Origin: a virus
DNA: 64,000 nt
Strand: one strand, 5' to 3'
IMG/VR virus record: IMGVR_UViG_3300042197_003184
Coordinates: 1-64,000 of that record
The position numbers and the translations under genes are program-made. How positions within the stretch are numbered: position 1 is the stretch's first letter; every line of letters begins with the position of its first letter. Below are positions 28,757 to 41,300 of the stretch, in pieces. A model generated the notes under the pieces. That model saw only the letters and a list, made by a program, of their open reading frames with translations. It searched no databases and was not told where the DNA came from.

Positions 28757-29797
28757 ATGGCCAACAAGAGAGTTTATTACGCCACACAAATCGTACAACT
28801 TCAGCCAGTAAAAGCTGAGACAACTAGTGATTCATTTACGCCAGATACTGGAGGTTACGTTACTCCTCAAGGTTTACAAAGTGTTGGTATGACAACCAAT
28901 TTTAATCTTGAAACATTGTTTCAGTTGGGCCAGCAGGATCTATATGATCTAGTAGAAGGTATTCCAGAGATAGAAGTTACTCTACAAAAGACTCTTGATG
29001 GTAGTCGTCCATTATATCTATTATGCATGGGTGGCACTACATCCGGTGGTAGTAACGAGAATATCGGCACATTAGCAAATAACAGAGTTAACTTTAAGCT
29101 AGGTGTTTACAAAGACACCCAAACTGCCGCAGAAGGAAATTCTGAAACCGCTGTGTTATGCACGGGTATGTATTTGTCTAGTATCGCTTATAACCTACCC
29201 TTAGACGGTTTTGCTACAGAAGACGTTACCCTTGTTGGTAATCATAAAGTCTGGAGCGGAGAAAGCACATCCACCAGTTGGACCGAAGCTAGCCCCAAAA
29301 CAGCAAAACACGCTGTTCGTAGAATTAACGTTGATATCTCGGGTAGTGATGCTATTCCGACCACAATCCCAGGAGGTAAGAGCGCCCACTTTCAGAGCAT
29401 TAGCGTAAATGCTAATCTTGGAAGAGAAGCCATCAACGAGTTAGGTAGAATGGCCCCATATGCTCGTTACGTTAAGTTCCCATTAGAAGTAACATCAGAG
29501 TTCGTAGTTACTGCTACAGCAGTTGACAAGATCAAAGCTGACGACTTTTTAAGTAATACAGCCTCTTGCCAACTTAGCAAAAATCTAACCGATGAGCCAA
29601 TCAACGTTAGAATTTGTGGAACCGGAGCTAACGACTGGATGAAAATTGATCTTGGAGGCAAGAACAAACTTACCAGCGTTAATTATACTGGTGGAGGTAC
29701 TGGTGGTGACAATGCTACTATTACCTATAGTTATCAAACATATAACTATCTGAAGGTACAGGTTAACGGAAGTTTTGCTAACGTTAATCCTACCTGA
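28757..29797 (+). CDS. Major tail (tube) protein
   Basis: 346 residues. ANKRVYYATQIVQLQPVK… and LQSVGMTTNFNLETLFQLGQQDLYDLVEGIPEIEVTLQKTLDG resemble tail tube proteins of large siphophages, with a Gly/Thr-rich C-terminal beta region (GGGTGGDNATITYSYQTY). Position upstream of tail-assembly genes and the tape measure agrees. Its own ribosome site (GGAG) and promoter gap suggest strong expression. Polymerises into the DNA-conducting tail tube. Confidence 0.7.
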   Translation: MANKRVYYATQIVQLQPVKAETTSDSFTPDTGGYVTPQGLQSVGMTTNFNLETLFQLGQQDLYDLVEGIPEIEVTLQKTLDGSRPLYLLCMGGTTSGGSNENIGTLANNRVNFKLGVYKDTQTAAEGNSETAVLCTGMYLSSIAYNLPLDGFATEDVTLVGNHKVWSGESTSTSWTEASPKTAKHAVRRINVDISGSDAIPTTIPGGKSAHFQSISVNANLGREAINELGRMAPYARYVKFPLEVTSEFVVTATAVDKIKADDFLSNTASCQLSKNLTDEPINVRICGTGANDWMKIDLGGKNKLTSVNYTGGGTGGDNATITYSYQTYNYLKVQVNGSFANVNPT

Positions 29798-29832
29798 TAT
29801 AGTTAATTAGTAATAAGACTAGGTTCGAGGAC

Positions 29833-29991
29833 ATGAACGACAACAATATTGATGAATTACTGAATATAATAGGAAGACTGTATGTAGATGTCTATAACTG
29901 TCGCAAGGTTATAGACATTCTACAGCAGCAATTACAGTTTAAGGACAAGGAAATTCTAGAGCTAAAGAAGCCTAGAGAAACAGATGAATGA
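29833..29991 (+). CDS. 52-residue coiled-coil protein
   Basis: A short frame starting MNDNNIDELLNIIGRLYVDVYNC and continuing as a helix with heptads (VIDILQQQLQFKDKEILELKK). The ATG follows GAGGAC. Its stop overlaps the next gene's start by 8 nt (ATGAATGA), the coupling seen throughout. Unrecognised. Position between tube and tape-measure genes suggests a tail-assembly factor. Confidence 0.55.
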   Translation: MNDNNIDELLNIIGRLYVDVYNCRKVIDILQQQLQFKDKEILELKKPRETDE

Positions 29992-31015
29992 TGCGGATAT
30001 TGATTTCTATCTTAGTAGAATTCTTTCTGGATATTTATTATTCTTTCATAAGAACGAGAGATATGAGCTTAGGTATCCGTCTCTTCCTTTAAAATATGAG
30101 GCTAATTTAATATACAATAATATTATTAATGACGAAAAATATAATGATTGGATACGAGAAGAAAATGCCATTAAGGCAATGATTTTTTTAGGATTATGGA
30201 CAGACGAAACAGAGATTATGATACAAAAATTAGACAAAACTATAGATAATCTAAAAGTTGAGCTATATAATAATTTTCTTAACAAGTCTAAACATCCAAA
30301 GATCAGAGAGTCCATACGATCATACGAATCTCAAAAGGATAGACTGCTAGGGGTTAAGCAAGACTTTGTTGCTCACACATTAGAGGGCTACGCCGCTTCT
30401 GTTAAAAATGAGTACATTATCTCTCAAACATTATATAAGGATTCCAAACTAGTTTTTAAAGACATTTCTGGTTCTGATGCTAATTCTTATCAGTATTTTA
30501 ATTCTTTAGTACAAGAGATTAATAGTAATATCATATCCGTTCCAATTTTTAAATCAATATCTAGAAGCGGATTATGGAGATCTTATTGGAATGCCAATAA
30601 AAACAATATTCTCAAAGATTCTGTTATTAATTGGACAGATGAACAAAGAAGCCTAATTAATATTACTAAAATGTATGATAGTGTATATGAACATCCTGAA
30701 TGTCCAGATGATAAAGTTATAGAAGATGACGATATGCTAGATGGTTGGATGATAGTACAAAAACGTAAGATTAATAAGCAAAAAAAAGAAGCCACATTAG
30801 AAAAAGCAGATCCCAGATTAAGAAATGCTCAAGAAGTTTTTATTATTGCTGATGGTACAGAAGAAGCAGAGGAAATTCTTGAGATGAATAGTCTCGAAGC
30901 TAAGATGAGGCTAAAAGAAAAATTTGCATTTATTGACCAACAACAAGGGCCTATTGATGAATTACAGTTACCAGATGTTAGACGAGATGCTTTAGCATCG
31001 TTACATAAAAAATAG
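29984..31015 (+). CDS. Tail-assembly region protein, 343 aa
   Basis: 343 residues, almost all helical and charged (IMIQKLDKTIDNLKVELYNNFL, KIRESIRSYESQKDRLLGVKQDF, LEMNSLEAKMRLKEKFAF). Not recognised. Located where tail-assembly chaperones occur in long-tailed phages. It contains no signal or catalytic motif. It is probably cytoplasmic, acting on the tape measure or tube. Confidence 0.5.
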   Translation: MNDADIDFYLSRILSGYLLFFHKNERYELRYPSLPLKYEANLIYNNIINDEKYNDWIREENAIKAMIFLGLWTDETEIMIQKLDKTIDNLKVELYNNFLNKSKHPKIRESIRSYESQKDRLLGVKQDFVAHTLEGYAASVKNEYIISQTLYKDSKLVFKDISGSDANSYQYFNSLVQEINSNIISVPIFKSISRSGLWRSYWNANKNNILKDSVINWTDEQRSLINITKMYDSVYEHPECPDDKVIEDDDMLDGWMIVQKRKINKQKKEATLEKADPRLRNAQEVFIIADGTEEAEEILEMNSLEAKMRLKEKFAFIDQQQGPIDELQLPDVRRDALASLHKK

Positions 31016-31023
31016 GATATTAT

Positions 31024-31329
31024 ATGAATCATAATGAAATTTTAGATAATATTGAAACCAGATTTAAAACCACCATGATAGGATCATTAGCTAAATTTGA
31101 AGAATATTTTGGACACTTATGGGAAGATAATAATAAAAACAGATTAGAATACGAGAAGTTGTGGGAACAGGCTCGCAATGCTATATTAAATAATGGTAAC
31201 CATCAAATGAGATTAGCTTTGGACGAGCTATTTGATTATTTGGAATACAAACAGTCCGGACGTAATAATAAAACATTTAAGGAAAAGTATCGATACAAAT
31301 TTTATTTCAATAACGGAGATCATCAATGA
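31024..31329 (+). CDS. Small tail-assembly region protein, 101 aa
   Basis: 101 residues, helical (NIETRFKTTMIGSLAKFEEYFGHLWED…LALDELFDYLEYKQ). Not recognised. It overlaps the next gene by 4 nt. Likely part of the tail-assembly set. Confidence 0.55.
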   Translation: MNHNEILDNIETRFKTTMIGSLAKFEEYFGHLWEDNNKNRLEYEKLWEQARNAILNNGNHQMRLALDELFDYLEYKQSGRNNKTFKEKYRYKFYFNNGDHQ

Positions 31330-32204
31330 AAACTAAGACTTTTAAAGCCACAGTGGACGGAGTAGAGAAAGAATTTTTAGTCAGGACACCATCATTACAG
31401 GATCAGAGAGAAGGACAAAAGGTTTACAACCAAGCCTTCACAGATGCCGTAAAGTCTAAGAGTGTAGTTAGAGCTAAGCTTGATGATCTACTAAAGGACC
31501 AGGGTTTGTGGGACAATGACAAACAGGCCAAGTTTACTGCCCTACAGAGAGAATTACTCGAAGGAGAAAAAAGATTAGCCAAGGGCGGTTTTGGTCTGAA
31601 CGAGGCTAAGGATCTGGCTGTTAATATGAGACGAGTAAGGGCCGAAATTAGAGATCTGATTAGTGTTAGAACTTCTTTAGATAACCATAGCGCCGAAGGT
31701 CAAGCAGATAATGCTAGATTTAATTATCTTGTATCCGTATGTTTGGTGTATAATGATACGAAACAGCCTTATTTTGCTAACATGGAAGATTATCTAAACC
31801 GTGCTGGCGAAGAGGTTGGTTTATTGGGTGCTCAACATTTGGCCAATATGCTTTATGGTCTAGACAACGACTACGAAAGCACTTTGCCAGAGAACAAATT
31901 TTTGAAAAAGTATAAGTTTGTTGACGACAAGCTTCGTTTGGTGGATAAAAAAGGAAGGCTCATTGACAGTGAAGGAAGACTGGTTGATGAAAGCGGCAGA
32001 TATATAGATGATCAGGGTAATTTTATTGATAAGTTTGGTAATAGAGTAGACGAATCGGGAGACTATGTTGTTGATCCACAACCATTTCTTGATGACGACG
32101 GAAAACCAGTTGTTGTTGAGGACGAAACCGAAAATGCTGTCGCGGAAACACCAGATGAACCAACCAAAACAAACACCTCAACCGGAGCCAAGAAATCCAG
32201 TTAA
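31326..32204 (+). CDS. Tail-assembly chaperone-like protein with 7-residue repeats
   Basis: 292 residues directly upstream of the tape measure, the usual place of the tail-assembly chaperone. The N-terminal 170 residues are a beta start (KTFKATVDGVEKEFLVRTPSL) plus helices. Residues 198-247 form at least six 7-residue repeats of the type [LFYR][VI]DxxG[RND] (LVDKKGR, LIDSEGR, LVDESGR, YIDDQGN, FIDKFGN, RVDESGD). The end is acidic and Thr/Pro-rich. The repeat could make a short solenoid and might bind ions through its Asp residues. No clear frameshift site was found. Confidence 0.55.
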   Translation: MKTKTFKATVDGVEKEFLVRTPSLQDQREGQKVYNQAFTDAVKSKSVVRAKLDDLLKDQGLWDNDKQAKFTALQRELLEGEKRLAKGGFGLNEAKDLAVNMRRVRAEIRDLISVRTSLDNHSAEGQADNARFNYLVSVCLVYNDTKQPYFANMEDYLNRAGEEVGLLGAQHLANMLYGLDNDYESTLPENKFLKKYKFVDDKLRLVDKKGRLIDSEGRLVDESGRYIDDQGNFIDKFGNRVDESGDYVVDPQPFLDDDGKPVVVEDETENAVAETPDEPTKTNTSTGAKKSS

Positions 32205-32249
32205 TGGTCTTTTCCTATTAGGTTTAGTTTTTTCTAGATGTCTACCAGA

Positions 32250-32276
32250 AATCCTCGTTAGTCGCGAGGATTTTTT
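32250..32276 (+). terminator. Intrinsic terminator before tape measure
   Basis: Stem AATCCTCG/CGAGGATT (32250-32257, 32265-32272) with a 7-nt loop and TTTTTT. It lies 25 nt before the tape-measure ATG, so it would limit readthrough into a 17-kb gene or act as an attenuator. Confidence 0.8.
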
Positions 32277-32300
32277 GGTTTTGATAAGGAGCATTAGCTA

Positions 32301-35300
32301 ATGGCTGGTTTTAATCTAACGGCTCAACTTAATCTACAAGGACCCTCGAATGTCAGAAAAATAGTTTCTGATATTCAGAGACAATTAGGTACTATCAAAG
32401 GCACAATAGATTTCACTCTCAATCCGGGTACCGCCAGAAATGTTACTCAATTAAATTCTGCACTCAAAACACTAAACACCACTTTTACTACAACCAACAG
32501 AACAGCAGTGTCTGCTGCTAATGCTATATCTCAATTTAATGCTGCCGTTAGCGGTATTAACACCAGATCCTTGACCACGAACATTGCCAGCTCTGCAACA
32601 GCCACACAAAAACTGACATCGCAACAAAGACAAGCATCCAAAGCTATTGATGAGTCAGCTTATAGTATGCAGGAGTTTGGTAAGCAGTCTCAATTGGCTA
32701 TCAAAAGATTTATTGCCTATAGCGCTGCTGCTGGTCCTATTTTAGCAGTAGCTAATGCTGCTCGTAAGGGTATTAGCGCATTTATAGAGTTTGACTCAGA
32801 AGTTGTTAAATTACAACAGGTGACTGGCGAATCAGCAGGAGGACTAAAGGAACTAACTAATACTATCACGTCATTATCTAGTGGGTTGGGCGTTTCATCT
32901 AGCGAATTGGTTAATGTTTCGTCCACATTAGCCCAGGCAGGCTTGAGTGCTAGAGATACAGAAAAAGCACTGAAAGCTTTGGCTCTTAGTTCTTTGGCTC
33001 CGTCATTCGATAATATGAATCAGACGGTAGAAGGTAGTATCGCTCTTATGAGACAGTTCGGTATTCAGGCCGGTTCTCTTGAGGGAGCATTGGGGTCGGT
33101 TAATGCCGTGGCTGCTAGATTTGCCGTAGAAGCTAGCGACATTATTGCCGCTATTCAGCGTACTGGTGGTGTGTTTGCCAGTGCCAGTAAGGGGGTTAGC
33201 GAAGGTACAGATGCTCTTAATGAATTTATTGCTGTGTTTACCAGCATTAGAGCGACTACTCGTGAAAGCGCAGAAACTATTGCTACAGGCTTGCGTACTA
33301 TTTTTACAAGAATACAAAGAGGCGGAACAATAGACGCTCTAAAGGAATATGGGGTTAACCTAACGGATTTAGACGGAAAGTTCGTTGGTGCCTACAAAGC
33401 GGTCGAGTTGCTGTCAAAAGGTTTGAATCAGCTTGACCCTAGAGATATTAGATTCTCCAAAATCGTAGAAGAGCTTGGTGGATTTAGACAGATCGGTAAG
33501 GTTATTCCTCTTATCCAGCAGTTTGCTACGGCACAGGAGGCACTCGCTGTTGCTCAACAAGGACAAGGCTCCTTAACAGAAGATGCTGCTGTAGCACAGC
33601 TTGCACTAGCAAATCAGATCTCCAAAGTTCGAGAAGAATTTTTAGCTTTATTTAGAGATATAGGAGCATCTGACACATTTCAAACATTAGCTAAGGGAGC
33701 GCTACAATTAACCAGCGCTATTATTGGCGTTGCTGATTCTGTGAAGGGGGTATTGCCAGTTTTGGCACTAATAGGTTCTATCAAGGGTACACAAGCCTTG
33801 TTGGAGTTCGGCTATGGTTTTACTGGGAGATCATCATCTGGAAGCAATAGAAAAAATACTCGTAATTTTGCTACTGGCGGTTATGTCCCCGGTGTTGGTG
33901 ATACAGATAGCATACCAGCCAATCTAACCCCGGGCGAGTATGTTATGAGTAAAAGGGCTGTTAGATCTATCGGTGTTGGAAATTTAAATAAAATGAACAA
34001 AGCTGGTGGTGGTAAAATATCAGATTATGGCGGAGCGCCTGCTGGTACAACCATCAACAACAGAGAAAATAAACCTGTTGGTATATCTAATGATACCTTT
34101 AGTTATTCAGGATTTTTTAATCCCCAAGGGATTTCTGTCACGATATCTTACGACAAAAAAAATAAAAGATATACAGCTCAAGCCCCAGCCGGATCCAAGG
34201 TTTCTTTAACCAAAAACGATATCAAAACCCTATTCAAAAACAATAAAGCTTCAGCGACAAGATTCGAAGAAATTAGTAGGGGTACTCTGGGAGGAACATT
34301 AGCCAATACCACAGACCCTAATTATCCTATCGATATTATTGATGGACAAAAACTATACGACACAAAGCTTTCTGTACCAGGAAACTATAAAGAAAAAGAA
34401 GCGGTACTAAAGGTTTTAAACTATAAACTAGATAAAGCCAATATAGGATATCAATATAACCAAGGCTCACAAGCGATCAAATTGTCTAGACCATCACCTA
34501 GACTACTAGGAGCTAATCTGACGCCAGCTTCTGATCCATTAAAAGCCCGAGAGTCTTTTTCTTTCGTATATCCAAAATTTGAAAATATACAAACCAAAGA
34601 TATCCAGGATCTACAGACCGATTTACAAAACAGATACGAGACATTCTCTGGTCTTAGTAGTCAACAGAATAGTGGTAAAAATTTATCTGATGCTGCCAAT
34701 AGGCTCAAAAACTTATCACAATCAGCCATAGAAACCTATCAATCCGATGCCAGAGGCATGAGTGCTATTGATGAAATTTCAGGCGATAAAAATATAATAA
34801 ACCTACTAAGAAATTATTCTTCTAGATCTTCTGGTGGCATAATTCAGAAATTTGCTACAGCCGGGGTGGTTAAAGAGCCCCAAAACATACCGGATAAAGT
34901 CGCTGAACTAGCTGCCAAAAAACAGCTATCTATACAGGACGTTATATTGTCTGAGTTCCAAGCTATTACAGGAGCTAGACTAAAGAGAGATCTTGGTATT
35001 CCAAACGCCGTTAGTTTACCCAGGGTTCCAGATTTACGCGCCGGTGTTGGTGTTGATAAAATCAAAGAGTTGGTCAATCGATATCTGCATATGAAAGGTA
35101 TAGAGAGCGCAGCAAAAGCAGAACAGATTGCTAAGATGAGAAAAGTAGCAATCGCAGGATTATTTCCGTTAGATTACTCTAAGGATTTTGATGACTGGAC
35201 TCTAGAAGATGGTAGACAAATCTATGGTATGGTTAGAGGATTTGGGAGTGAGTTCTTAGATGATATTCAACTAATGCAGCAGCGCACCATGGCCGCTCGC

Positions 35301-38300
35301 GACGAGTTTGCCATTAATGTACAAAACCGAAAAGCTTTGGGGTTATTGGCTGGCTCTTCAGTTCAGGGGCCTATTCAGCCTCTGGCGATAGATTTTGATG
35401 AAACACTAGCTCTTGGCACAAAAATGGTTGATGCTCAAGGAGAAGAAGACTTAGCGGCATATCGAGACCCAACAAAAGTTGCCGATAGCTTAGCCAAAGC
35501 TCGCCCAACAACTTTGGCCCAGCGCATGGCTGAGATAGAGAAAAGCAATCCAGGAGTTCTAAGAAAATACTCTAGAATCCTAACCGCCAGACCACAAGAA
35601 ACAGCCAGCATCATTGCTGCTACACTAAATAGATTTGGTTTACCATATCTAGAAAGTGACATCACTGGCCTAGCAAAAGGTCTTGGTACCAATATTCCAC
35701 TAGCAAAAGCCAATGATTTAGGTATCTTTGAAAAACTTATCGACGATAGCGAAGCTAATGTCAAAGCCGTGAGATCGTCGGGGAAAAATGCTTTTCAATA
35801 CGGAGAAGTCGAACCTCTTACCTCCGCAGCTGCTGGAAAAATCGGACAGTCAAATGTTGAAGCTAGTATTTTAGAAGGAGCTATAGGACAACAACTAGGA
35901 TACCCTATAGATATTGCGGCTCTGGAAAGAAATAGAGCAGTAGACTTTCCCCAAGGTCTTGGTAGAGCTGCCCAATATTTTGGCATACCTCCAAATATAG
36001 AAACAGAGATCAAAAGAACATTAGATGGAGACGCTTTTTTTAAAGCCAGAGGAGAGTTCAGTAGGTATTTTACAGAAAATCCTTCTTTGTTTAGCAACGG
36101 AGGTCTGGTTCAGTTTTTTGCAGATGCTGGGGAGATCAAAGATAGATCTACTAAGAATAGAAGAAGAGGAGCTTATGGAGCAAGAGGTTTTGTTCCGTTA
36201 AATAGTAGAGAATACGAAGCCTTTGCTGATAAAGCTTATGCCGAGGCCGGTCCGTATGGTGGTCCTGGATGGGGAAAATCAGCGGGCGTACCAATGCCAA
36301 AAGTTTTGGCGGATTATGCTGAAAAAATAAATAGATATGTTTTTGAAACTGGTGGTGCTGGATTATCTATAGGTAAGAAATTAGTTAGGATTCCAGACAA
36401 TATTGAGCCAGAAGCACTGGAAGCGTTAAAAGAAGACTTGATTAGACAGTATGACGGATGGTATGCTGAGATAGAAGAGGTGATGCCGTTTGGTAAGGCT
36501 ATTAACACATCAAATCCAATAACTGTCGCCAAAAATGCCAGGATGCAAGCTGCCGCTATGGCCGAGGCTGGAAATGCAGCCTATACACAAGCCGAGGATG
36601 CTATATCTGGTTTCAAGAAAACAGGAATCCTTGCTGGTTTTGATCCGTCAATAGAGAGCCATATCAAAACTTCTTTCCCAGCATATATTAAAGAGCTAGA
36701 GTCTTCTTTGAGATCCGAGACAGACCCTGATGAAAAATCTTCTATACAAAGAAAACTCAAAAAGGCTCAGGCAGCATGGCCAGATTATCAATCTTTGTTA
36801 TCTGGTACTCCGGTAGCTAATCAGGGTAGAATTACTGGGCTTTCAGAAACTCTCAATACCCTATTGGAAAGATATGGTAGTCCGGTATCTTTTGGCGAAA
36901 TAGATAATATTATCAAAGCTATGGGCTCTAAATTGCTTGGCAAAGCCTCTGGTGGTCTCATATCTTCTTTTGCTAGTGGTGGCAAAATTGGATTAGATGA
37001 TATTCGCAAAACCATAGAGGATAAATATCCCGATTATAAGTTTAGAATTAATCCAAAATCTAGTGGTTTTGGCTATAGAATGTTAGTAAGACCAGCTTCC
37101 AAAGATGCTCCTGAATCTTTGATGGCTTTTGATCTGGTGTCCAGACTATCTGATGCTCCAGCATTGGCAGAAAAACTCATAGGCAGAATACAAGAACAAC
37201 AAGGTGCTCAAAAATTTGCTTCTGGTGGTTATATTCCTGCTATGGTCAGTAATGGAGAAGCATTTGTACCCCCCGAAACCGCACAGAAGATAGGCTTTCA
37301 TACTCTAAACAGAATGAATCAAGCTGATCGTAATGGTATGGGTCAATTTGCTGGTGGAGGAGATATTAGTTTATTTAAAGGACCAGGTAGTGGGACCAGC
37401 GATAGTATAGGGCCTATTCCTTTGCCTGTTGGTGGTTTTGTTATTCGTGAAGCGGCTACCAGAGCTTTGGGTTTATCTAGAAAAGGTGGTGGTCCTATAG
37501 GACAAATCAGGTCTTTTGCTGTCGGAGGAAATAAAGGAGTTCCTGTATTGGGGACTAATAGACCCGATATTGTAAGTAGGTCAACCGTTGCCGTGTCTCC
37601 AGACACTATTCAGGGCGTTGCCACCTTGATCGATATTCTAGGAGAACTCGGTAGTGTAGCAAAAAATTCCGCAGATCTCATTAAAACCAATGGAGAGATT
37701 AGTTATAAGGTAGTAGAAAAAGCATTGGTTAAAGACATAGAAAGATTAAAAATATCTGGAGCAGGAATAGATAAAATTGCAATTGCTGAAAAATTATTAT
37801 CTGAGACTAGAAATAAAGGTAAAGCAGAAGTAGATAAACAAAAAAACCTACAAGGATTATCCTCTTTGAGAGGTAGTTCTACCACAGCCATACTTGGTGG
37901 ACAAACCGTAGGTAATCTACAAGCAGGAGCTGGCGCTGGTCAGCAAGCCATTGAAACACAAGCTCAGATGATAATAGAAGAAAAGATCAAAGCTCGTGGA
38001 GGGAAGGTATCAGATAAGCAAAGAGCTAAGATAGTTGAGTCGTCGTATGTTGATGCTGCATCTCAAATAACTGGAGTTAATAAAAAAGATTTTAAGGCTG
38101 CTGGTATAGGAGGATCAGATATACAGCAATATATTGCTGAATCGATGAGAGATCGTAAGACCCTATCCCAAATGGATAAACAGCTTATTGCCATAAAGCA
38201 AGAAGAAGTCCGTAGATCTGCAAATTTTTCTAGTTTGTCCAGAACAGAACAACAGAGGCTGTTACAACAAGCCAAACAAACAGCCGAACAAGAAATTAAA

Positions 38301-41300
38301 ACCAGAAGAGAAATCGTTAATCAATTAGCAGCCGAACAGGGTCGAGCAGGTGTGGGCGATGGTTCCGGTTCTATGGCTAGCGGACTATTTAGAAGACTAG
38401 AGAATCCTTTGGTTGCTCTTGGTCTTAGTAGTATGGGATCATTATTGGGATCCGGCACTCCTGGCAGTTCCAGCGAAGCTTCTCAAAACGCAGGTATTCA
38501 ATCTGGCATATCTACACTTAGTCAAGGATTATTTTTATCAGGACAAGTAGCTAGTATATTAGGTCCGGTAGCCGGTGGTGCTACTTTAGCAGCTTCGGCT
38601 TTGGCTTCGATAGCCAGCGCTTTCAAAGATGGGCGCAACGCATTTATAGAATTTGAGAAAAACCTAAGATCACAAAGGTTACAGAATACGCTTGAGGCAT
38701 TAGGTAACACATTTGCCCAACTAGAGAAAGACGTTAAAAATTTAGATCTACAAAATCAGGTATCTTCTCAACTAGTATCTGCTGGGTCAGAAGCGCAATC
38801 TTTAAACGATATTGTTACAGAAATACCTAAAGCGTTTTGGGTCAATATGTTTGATGCTGCTTTTAGCAGCAATCAGAGAGAAGCTTCGGATAGATCAAGA
38901 ATACTTGAAAAATTTGGAATATCAGCATATTTGTCTTCTACTTCCGCTTTTGGTTCAGAAGATAACAGAAGATTTTTCAACAGACAACTAATACCAGAAC
39001 AAGCACTAGCCAATGCAAGAAGTTTTTCTGAGGTAGGATTAAATACTCGTAGATTCATAGAAAATAGGGCAGATGCTGGAGCTAGCCTCAACGAAATAAT
39101 GAACTCGGCCGACTTTGCTCAGTTTGCTCGAAACATAGCTTTATCTAATGTTGAAGTTCAGAAACAAATATTGGCTATACAAAACTCAACATCTGCCAAT
39201 AAAGAAGCCGAACAACAGGCTATTATCACCAGATATGCAGAATCAGAAACCATAAAAATCGCACAAGCAGCTTCTAGACGTAGAAATTCCGAAGGATTAG
39301 ACAGAGAAACCAGATCATTCTCTGTTAGTATACAAAGAATTTCTCAAAATATGCAGGACGTAATTTCTGTCATAAATAGTAATCTTACTAGATTTAATGA
39401 AAAAATAGAGTACACCGTAGCAGCCATGTCTGGACAAGCCAGATCTGGACAGGTGTCTTTTGGTACTCTAGACGTTTTAAGGTCACCAAACGCCTTTTCT
39501 GGTTTCGACAGACAATCAGCCGCCGACAGAGCAGGATCTTTATTTGGTGGCGACCAAAAACTCATCAGCTCCCTCCTTGTGCTAAACAAGAACCTAGAAG
39601 AAAATATTATGAGAGCTATAGATTCTACTATAGCTAATAATCCATCTTCTAGCGATACAAAAATAGGTTTAAGTATAGACCAAGCTGTTCAAAACACTAT
39701 TAATCAATTAAACCTACCAGACGCTATAACCAAACAACTTAGCAGAGAAATAGGATTGGCCGTTGATAGACTGAGACAAAGCGGTAAAGAAAAGATAGAT
39801 TTTGAAGCATTAAAAAACGAGGTGCCTCAGCTAGAAAATATTATATCTAGCACTAGAGTTGCCCAGGAAGGGGCGATAAAGGCTTTGGAAAACTGGCAAA
39901 ATCAATTAAATGAGTTGACTCAGGCCATGAATAAAAGCTCGGATCTACAAATTTCTGCTGCTGATCGTAGAAACCAAGCCGAAGATATCGTAATTAATAG
40001 CAGTATAGAACTAGCTAAAGCGCTAGGTAGGAATTTCTCTGCTGGCTTTGGTAATAACTTAAGAGATAGACGTACCGCACGATTAACGGGAGGAGCTACT
40101 TCCCCAGAGGATATTTCAAACAGGTTAAGGAATTTAACACAACTCGGGGAAAGTCAATCAGCCAGCCTAGCTGCTCAATCAGAAAGAAGTGTTGGAGATA
40201 CCGGATCTTTGGATTCTATTGTGGCTAATCAAAGAGCTTTGAGACAAACGAATAACGAACTCAGACAAACACAACAGGCTTTGAAAAATTTAGCAGAAAA
40301 TTCCGAGGCGGCATCTCTGGCCTTATCTTCTATCCAAGAAACACAACAAAGACAGCAAGGCCGGGTTGCCTTAATAGAAAAACTAGTATCTAGTACGCCA
40401 GAAGAACTGTATAAATTCAGTGCCGCAGCAGACAGGCTTCAAAAAATAGCCAGAGGACAACCGGTTAATCAAACCTCTGACGAAAGAAGAGAAACATTAT
40501 CTGTATTTAATGATATAGCTCCTATGTTGGGTTCTTCTTTAGAAGCCAATAATATGAGAGCCAATATGCTTGAATCAATGCTTAGTGAATCTGGTGTTGG
40601 TTTAACTCCTCAGTTTCAGGCTATATTAAATGCTCTCAGAGATCCCCAAACCGACCCAGCCACACAAAAGGCGATAGAAGAATATTCTAAAGCTATTGAT
40701 ATACAATCTAGAGCTAATATAGAATTAGCAAAAATTAATACAGACCTAGCAGACCAAATAGCAGATGCTTCGGCTCGTGCCCTAAAGGATGCTTTAACAA
40801 ATCAGGTAGTTAAGTTTGAAAGCACTCAACTGGCAGATATTGCCAGAGGACTAAGATCATTAACCACCACAACACAAAACCAAGCAGCACCCCCCGTAGC
40901 CAGAGCAGATGGTGGTATAATCTATGCTGCTACAGGAACTAACGTACCAGATTTTGCTCCGAGAGGAACAGATACGGTACCTGCTATGTTGACACCAGGA
41001 GAATTTGTAGTTAATCGTTCGGCAACACAAAAAAATCTGCCACTACTTAATGCTATAAACAATGGCTATAGTAAAGGAGGCAGGGTTTCTTATTATCAAG
41101 ACGGAGGTTATGTTAGCAGTACGCTGAGAGAAGAATATCAAAACAGAGAACCATTTAAGGAATCTAAAGGCTCCTATATGGTATTGCCAGAAAATATAGG
41201 AGAGCCAGAAGATTTATATACTTGGAACAAAGTTCGCAGTGTTGCTGTTCCGTCAACAGATAATGTTGAAAAAATTAATATAAACTCTAAACCCAATGAT

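Noticed and set aside
32065-32301. Programmed frameshift from the tail-assembly gene into an overlapping frame ending at the tape-measure start
   Set aside because: No standard -1 slippery heptamer near the overlap. The alternative frame would need a +1 or -2 shift and looks like low-complexity sequence.
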